From NCBI RefSeq assembly GCF_030272615.1, contig NC_081408.1, positions 768,825,336-768,889,335 on the forward strand: a DNA stretch of 64,000 nt. The letters run 5' to 3'. Source of the stretch: Cryptomeria japonica. Taxonomy: Eukaryota; Streptophyta; Pinopsida; Cupressales; Cupressaceae. The position numbers and the translations under genes were made by a program. The notes beneath the pieces are model-generated. The model saw only the letters and a program-made list of their open reading frames with translations. It was not told the DNA's origin and did not search any database. Shown here one piece after another: positions 59,343 to 64,000 of the stretch; within the stretch, counting starts at the first letter, position 1, and each line of letters opens with the position of its first letter.

Positions 59343-59609
59343 ATGTCAGAGAAAGACAAGAGAACAACCCCACCAAACAGTCCTAATTGTAGAGTAGAGA
59401 GAAAATTTGATGCCATGTTGGATATGATGTCACAAGTGCTAGCGAAAATGAATCGGAATATACCTCAGGCATATCCAATTCAAAATGGAAGAGTTAGTGC
59501 TTCTAACACCAACAATCAACAGAATAGTAATGGTCAAACTATTGGAGCTGTACATGCATATCTTGGTGTAGTGATTTTTTATAGGAACAATTCTATTGGC
59601 TATATCTAA
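59343..59609 (+). CDS. Hypothetical 88-residue frame
   Basis: The frame starts with a charged segment (MSEKDKRTTPPNSP) and continues with FDAMLDMMSQVLAKMNRN and an Asn/Gln-rich part. The helix-forming middle and polar tail recall the leader segment of some LTR-element Gag proteins, but no domain is complete. It may be the edge of another element or chance. Confidence 0.2.
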   Translation: MSEKDKRTTPPNSPNCRVERKFDAMLDMMSQVLAKMNRNIPQAYPIQNGRVSASNTNNQQNSNGQTIGAVHAYLGVVIFYRNNSIGYI

Positions 59610-59774
59610 GTTCTTTTTTGAGGTTGTAGATATTGTTTACTAATTATTGTATATTAGGTGTTCGCTTTTGCAAAGTGATGTGGTGTTGTTTTGACCTATC
59701 TTTTGTCCTTTTATAGAACGATCACTTTGATGTTGATTATGTAATATACACCCTTGATTATTTTTTTGGAAATA

Positions 59775-60880
59775 TGTAATGTCCCCATCTTCGGGTTCTA
59801 TTGAAGTGTAGATGGAGCTGACTTTTTGGATTTGTGTCAACTTGATCAGAGGAATATTTCATTGTGGCCAGTAAGCTCAAATGATTTAATGGAGTTGTAT
59901 GACACTTTCTGGAGGGATTTCGGACAATTTGTCCATTCTTACTATTTATAGTAAATATTAGTCTAGACTGTCTAGTTATTGACTTGGTTAGTGGGCAGCA
60001 TTACTATTTTGGGATATTTGGTGATTGCATTAATTGGAGATATCTTGGTGAATTATGGTGTTTAGAGATATTTAAATATCATTAAAAAATTAAAGCCAGG
60101 TTAAATATTTAACGCTATTTAATTTAATAAAGTGACTTCATATTGGCACCTAGGGAGTTATAAGGTGTTATTATAAATTATCAAATAAAGTGTTTTCTTA
60201 GAAGTGGGTGCCAACATAGGGAGACATAAGGAGATGATAAAGTTAAATTAAAATATTGCAAAACCCTAATTAGGGCATTGGACTTGGAACTTATAAAAAG
60301 GTTTTTTAGAGCTCATTTTCAGTATGTTGAAGTCTCTCTATTAAAAAGCCTTGGGTTTTTGGGATTGAACTTGGTTCGATTCAGTCTTACGAAGGATGGA
60401 AACTCTTTTGAAGAAGATTGGCTATGATGGTGAGAGATCCTCCCTAGTCAATGCAATGTAGCTCTCACAAAGTTGCAGCTTGTGCACGGAAAAGAGGTTT
60501 AGCAGGTGTGCTTGAATATTTTTTTGATGCAGTTTCTTGCTAAGAAATTGCAGATTGTTTAAGTTAATTACCGATCATAGGAGATTCAGTCTTGGGTCTT
60601 TGTATTTGTGATTTTTTGGTGCCTTAAGTTATTGAATGATTTTGTAGCAATTGGTATTGTTAGATTTTTTATTTGCGGTGAGTGAAGGGGCACATCCACT
60701 TATTCAATGGGAAAGCTTATACAAATTTGAAATGTAAGAATATGCTTCTTCCACTTGTTGAGTGGTGAGCGAATACAATAGAAAACCACTTATTCAGTGG
60801 GGTAAGAATCAGCAAATAACAAGAACAAATTGTAAATGTTAAACAGACTGTTAGAATAGTTTTATTTAATCAGTTCTCTA
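59775..60880 (+). mobile_element. Possible LTR starting TGTAATGTCCCC
   Basis: The start TGTAATGTCCCCATCTTCGG closely resembles the start of the solo LTR at 37665 (TGTCATGTCCCC). A TATAAAA-like box near 60293 and repeated CACTTATTCAGTGG-type words near 60700-60800 fit an LTR. No right end and no target repeat could be fixed, so the right limit is a guess. Confidence 0.35.
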
Positions 60881-61696
60881 ATCTCTGTATGTTGTTAATT
60901 CGATTTTATTCTTCTATCGAATTGCCTCTTTTGGTTTGCAAATTACATATATCTGTGACTGATCTCTGCAGTGATTTTATTACTGTATGTAATAAAATGA
61001 ATCTTTGGCAATGTCAGTATGGAGTTTCGTATTTATCCGTATACTGGTCGCCTATACTCTGTTATCTTTTCTTGACATCTGCATGGAACATGTTTGGCAT
61101 CTATATATCATTCACATATTGGATCGTGCCTCCACAGGGAGTCACGATCCTACCCAACATTGGCATCAACAATTGAAGAGATACTTAGGATGTTTGTTTA
61201 TGTCTAAGTATTGTTAGTTAAGTCTGCTAACAAATATGCAATCAGTACAATCGTTACTGTGGGACGTTCGTCTGAGACTATAAACTTAATACTCCCTCTT
61301 AGTCTCAGAAGAATAGGCCTAATATATATCACTTTAATTGAGCTCAACACTAATCTCATGAGAATCTCATCACCTAGGTGTGAAGTATCAACGTGTGATA
61401 CTAAGGATATACTCACTTTGATATCCATGTTATGGTATGTGCACTGACATTAATACACTTACATAATGTCTACCATAACTTATCATATTACTGATATTCA
61501 AATTGTATGATTTTCAGTTTATATGATCTTCCAAACATTTGTAATATCGTCACCTTACAATGTTTAAATACAAGTGTTCATTAACTAGAGAATCGTCATC
61601 CTTTAGTAATGTACACAAGAAAGATTATAAATTTCATATACTCATTTATATGAACAATAAGTTTACATAATTAAACATCTTTATATATATCAATAA
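60881..61696 (-). mobile_element. Probable 3' end and LTR part of the Copia at 61697
   Basis: On the minus strand the pol stop is followed by about 390 AT-rich bases, then a purine tract (CTAAGAGGGAG, near 61303-61293), after which the LTR should start; here it reads TATTAAG, so the first dinucleotide may be mutated. Inside the LTR part, an eight-base inverted repeat (GGATCGTG with CACGATCC) lies at about 61122-61151. The far LTR edge was not found. Confidence 0.45.
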
Positions 61697-64000
61697 TTAT
61701 ATTTTAACCATACCAAGAAGCCTCCTGAAGTGATCAATTTTCATTCTTGCTAGAGGTTTGGTGAGAATATCAGCTGTCTGATCTCTTGTATTGATATATT
61801 CCAACTTTATTACCTTTCTTTCTATCATATCTCATACATAGTGATATGGAATCTCAATGTGTTTGGATCTATCATGGAAAACTAGATTGACTGAAAGTTT
61901 AATGCAGCTTTGGTTGTCACAATGAATGATTGTAGGTTTTAGGCTTTCACCAAATAATCCTACTATCAGTTTCCTCAAACATACTGCTTCTTTTGCTGCC
62001 ATGGATGCAGCTATATATTCAGCTTCTGTAGAACTCTGGGCTACAGAAGATTGTTTTCTGCATATCCAAGATACCATAGCTGATCCCAAACTGAAACATA
62101 ATCCAGAAGTACTCTTCCTGTCTGTTACGCTTCCAGCCCAATCTGAATCAGAGAATCCATGTAGGTTCAATTCAGTGTGTTCATAGTGAAGTCCATAATC
62201 TAGAGTACCTTGAAGGTATCTCAATATATCTTTTACTGCTACTAAATGTATTTCTTTGGGCTCAACCATGTGTTGACTGAGTGCATTCACTGCATAACAT
62301 ATAACAGGTCTAGTATTGACAAGGTACATCAGTGATCCAATAATCTGCCTGTATAATGTCGGATCTGCAAACTTGGAGTCTACTACTACTTCTTTTAGTT
62401 TATGAAGATTTGTTTCCATAGGGGATGACATTGACTTACAATTCAACATTCCAAATCTCTTTAGAATGTCAATGGTGTATTTACCTTGATTTAGATAAAT
62501 ACCATCTGGTCTTTGCCATACTTCTAATCCAAGAAAGTAATGGAGTAATCCTAAATCCTTCATCTCAAATTCTGAAGCTAGTTCTTGTTTGCATTTTGTA
62601 ATGAGATGATCTTCTCCTGTAATTAATAAGTCATCTACATATAGTATCAACATCAACATTTCACCTTTGACTGTCTTAAAATACAGATTTGGATCAGCAA
62701 TGTTCTTAGAGAAACCTATTCCCAATAAGTAACTATCAATTCTTTCGTACCATGCCCTGGGAGCTTGTTTTAATCCATACAGTGCTTTTTCTAACTTGCA
62801 TACATGTGTTTTTGCATTATTTACCTCGAATCCTTCAGGTTGTTCTAGATATACTTCTTCAATTTTCTCATTCAAAAACGCAGTTTTTACATCCATTTGA
62901 TGAACTTTCCATCTTTTAGATGCTGCTATAGCTAGGATTGTTCTGATTGAAGTGTATCGAGCAACAGGTGCAAATGTTTCTTCATAATCAATTTCCTCCA
63001 TCTGTGAGAAGCCTCGAGCAACAAATCTTGCCTTGTGTTTTTCTATACTGCCATCAGCTGCATGCTTGATTTTAAAGAGCCATTTAGAGGATACAACTGA
63101 TTTTTCTTTAGGTCTAGGCACAATTTTCCATACATCATTTTTTAAGATAGATTGATATTCCTCTATCATGGCATTCTTCCATACTTGTTGTTTAAGGGCT
63201 TTTTCTGCATTTGAGGGTTCAACATTTATGATTTCTGATATTAGAGTCACATAGCTAGAAAATCTTGAAGGTCTTTTGCTTTCCCTAATTGTTCCTCTTG
63301 GTGCTGCATAGGTTTCTGCTTCCTGTACTGTTTTGGTGGCCCATAGTGGTCTTTTCCTGGGGTTCTCAGTAGTAGTGTTCTTTTGTCCCAATGTGTTTTC
63401 CTCAGGATGCTCCCTCTACGTTTCAAAAATATAATCTTCCTCCAAATTTATGGAGTTGGTTGAAGTCTCATGTGTAATGGAACTTCTTGTTTTGTTAATA
63501 GCTACATTTTCTTCAAATATGACATCTCTGCTTAATTCTATTTGTCTTTGACCAGGGATGTATATTCGGTAGGCTTTTGAAGTTTCACTATATCCTACAA
63601 AAATCCCTTTTTGCCCAGTGGGTTCTAGTTTAGTTCTTTTCTCCTTGGGTACATGAATATAGACAGGACATCCAAATATTTTGAGATGGCTAATATCAGG
63701 TTTAGTTCCAGTAAAGACTTCTTCAGGAGTTTTGTCAATGATATGAGAGTGAGGACATTCGTTTTGAATATATACAGCTGTGTTAGAAGCCTTCCCCCAA
63801 AAGTGCAATTTCTAAGTTCTGATCAAATAACATAGCCCCAAAAGTGCAATTTCTAAGTTCTGATCAAATAACATAGCCCTTCCCCCAAAAGTGCAATTTC
63901 TAAGTTCTGATCAAATAACATAGCCCTTGCAGCTTCTACTATTGTTCTATTATTTTTTTCTGCAACACCGTTTTGTTGAAGATTATAGGGTATTGTAAAC
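61697..64000 (-). pseudogene. Copia pol, partial, with stops and a triplication
   Basis: The minus strand enters from the right edge within the integrase (LQQNGVAEKNNRTIVEAARAM). It is broken at 63930-63799 by a tandem triplication and a frame change, then continues in one frame from 63808. That frame covers the integrase end (FGCPVYIHVPKEKR, then GIFVGYSE), the reverse transcriptase (FAPVARYTSIRTILA, LILYVDDLLITG, LKQAPRAWYERID) and the Copia RNase H (SDSDWAGSVTDRKSTSG, SSTEAEYIAAS). Two stops interrupt it, near 63415 and 61834. The frame ends at 61697 after ADILTKPL. The YVDD catalytic pair is intact, so the copy is fairly young but not functional as it stands. The rest lies outside the window. 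Confidence 0.88.
63799..63930 (-). repeat. Tandem triplication inside the integrase
   Basis: The word AAAAGTGCAATTTCTAAG begins at 63799, 63840 and 63887, giving offsets of 41 and 47 bases. Each copy continues through CTGATCAAATAACATAGCCC. The six-base difference is a TTCCCC-type spacer. The added 88 bases are not a multiple of three. An assembly artefact is possible and would need reads to exclude. Confidence 0.85.

Noticed and set aside
59775-61236. Target duplication aaata bounding a solo LTR at 59775
   Set aside because: A second aaata lies at 61232, but the bases before it are CTAAC and not CA, so the match is probably chance.

Overview
The window looks like nuclear DNA of a seed plant with a large genome, most plausibly a conifer or other gymnosperm. 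This is inferred from two plant-type host genes with long introns and from dense, nested LTR retrotransposons, old LINEs and solo LTRs. No species can be named from the sequence alone.

Two host genes are recognisable, both on the + strand. The first is an organelle-type bL19 ribosomal protein gene, probably mitochondrial (26394-30833, five coding exons). Its first coding exon appears to hold only ATG GCC, and its last intron (3.3 kb) carries an LTR. The second is the 5' part of an M18 aspartyl aminopeptidase gene (exons 52353-52443, 53358-53493, 54186-54264). Its first intron seems to use a GC donor. Its third intron runs past the window end and holds two Copia elements, an LTR-like stretch and a LINE-like remnant.

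The rest is mostly mobile DNA. Bases 1-890 are an imperfect, palindrome-rich repeat field. Bases 1660-4197 hold a decayed minus-strand Copia gag, its primer binding site and part of its LTR. That LTR is split by a complete Gypsy element (4198-12047, TSD ctttg) that encodes a 1,150-residue Gag-protease-like protein and no reverse transcriptase. A complete minus-strand chromovirus follows (13406-21712, TSD caagc). Its gag-pol frame has 13 stops and no net frameshift. LINE ORF1 pieces lie at 23985-25715. A complete 334-bp miniature LTR element (TRIM) lies at 32006-32339, and each of its LTRs contains a 71-nt tRNA-like fold. A 5S-rRNA-like piece lies at 35322-35400. Two minus-strand LINEs (35600-41250 and 45990-51130) are each split by a TSD-flanked LTR-like insertion: 37665-39075 and 46939-50731. 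A Copia element with gag but no pol, carrying tandem arrays, occupies 54908-58071. A Copia pol on the minus strand (61697-64000) runs off the right edge.

The most interesting objects are the TRIM with a tRNA-like LTR, the pol-less Gypsy with an altered protease motif and repeated leader hairpins, and the pol-less Copia. These three non-autonomous elements would need proteins from other elements to move. All similarity calls come from reading motifs by eye; no database search was run.
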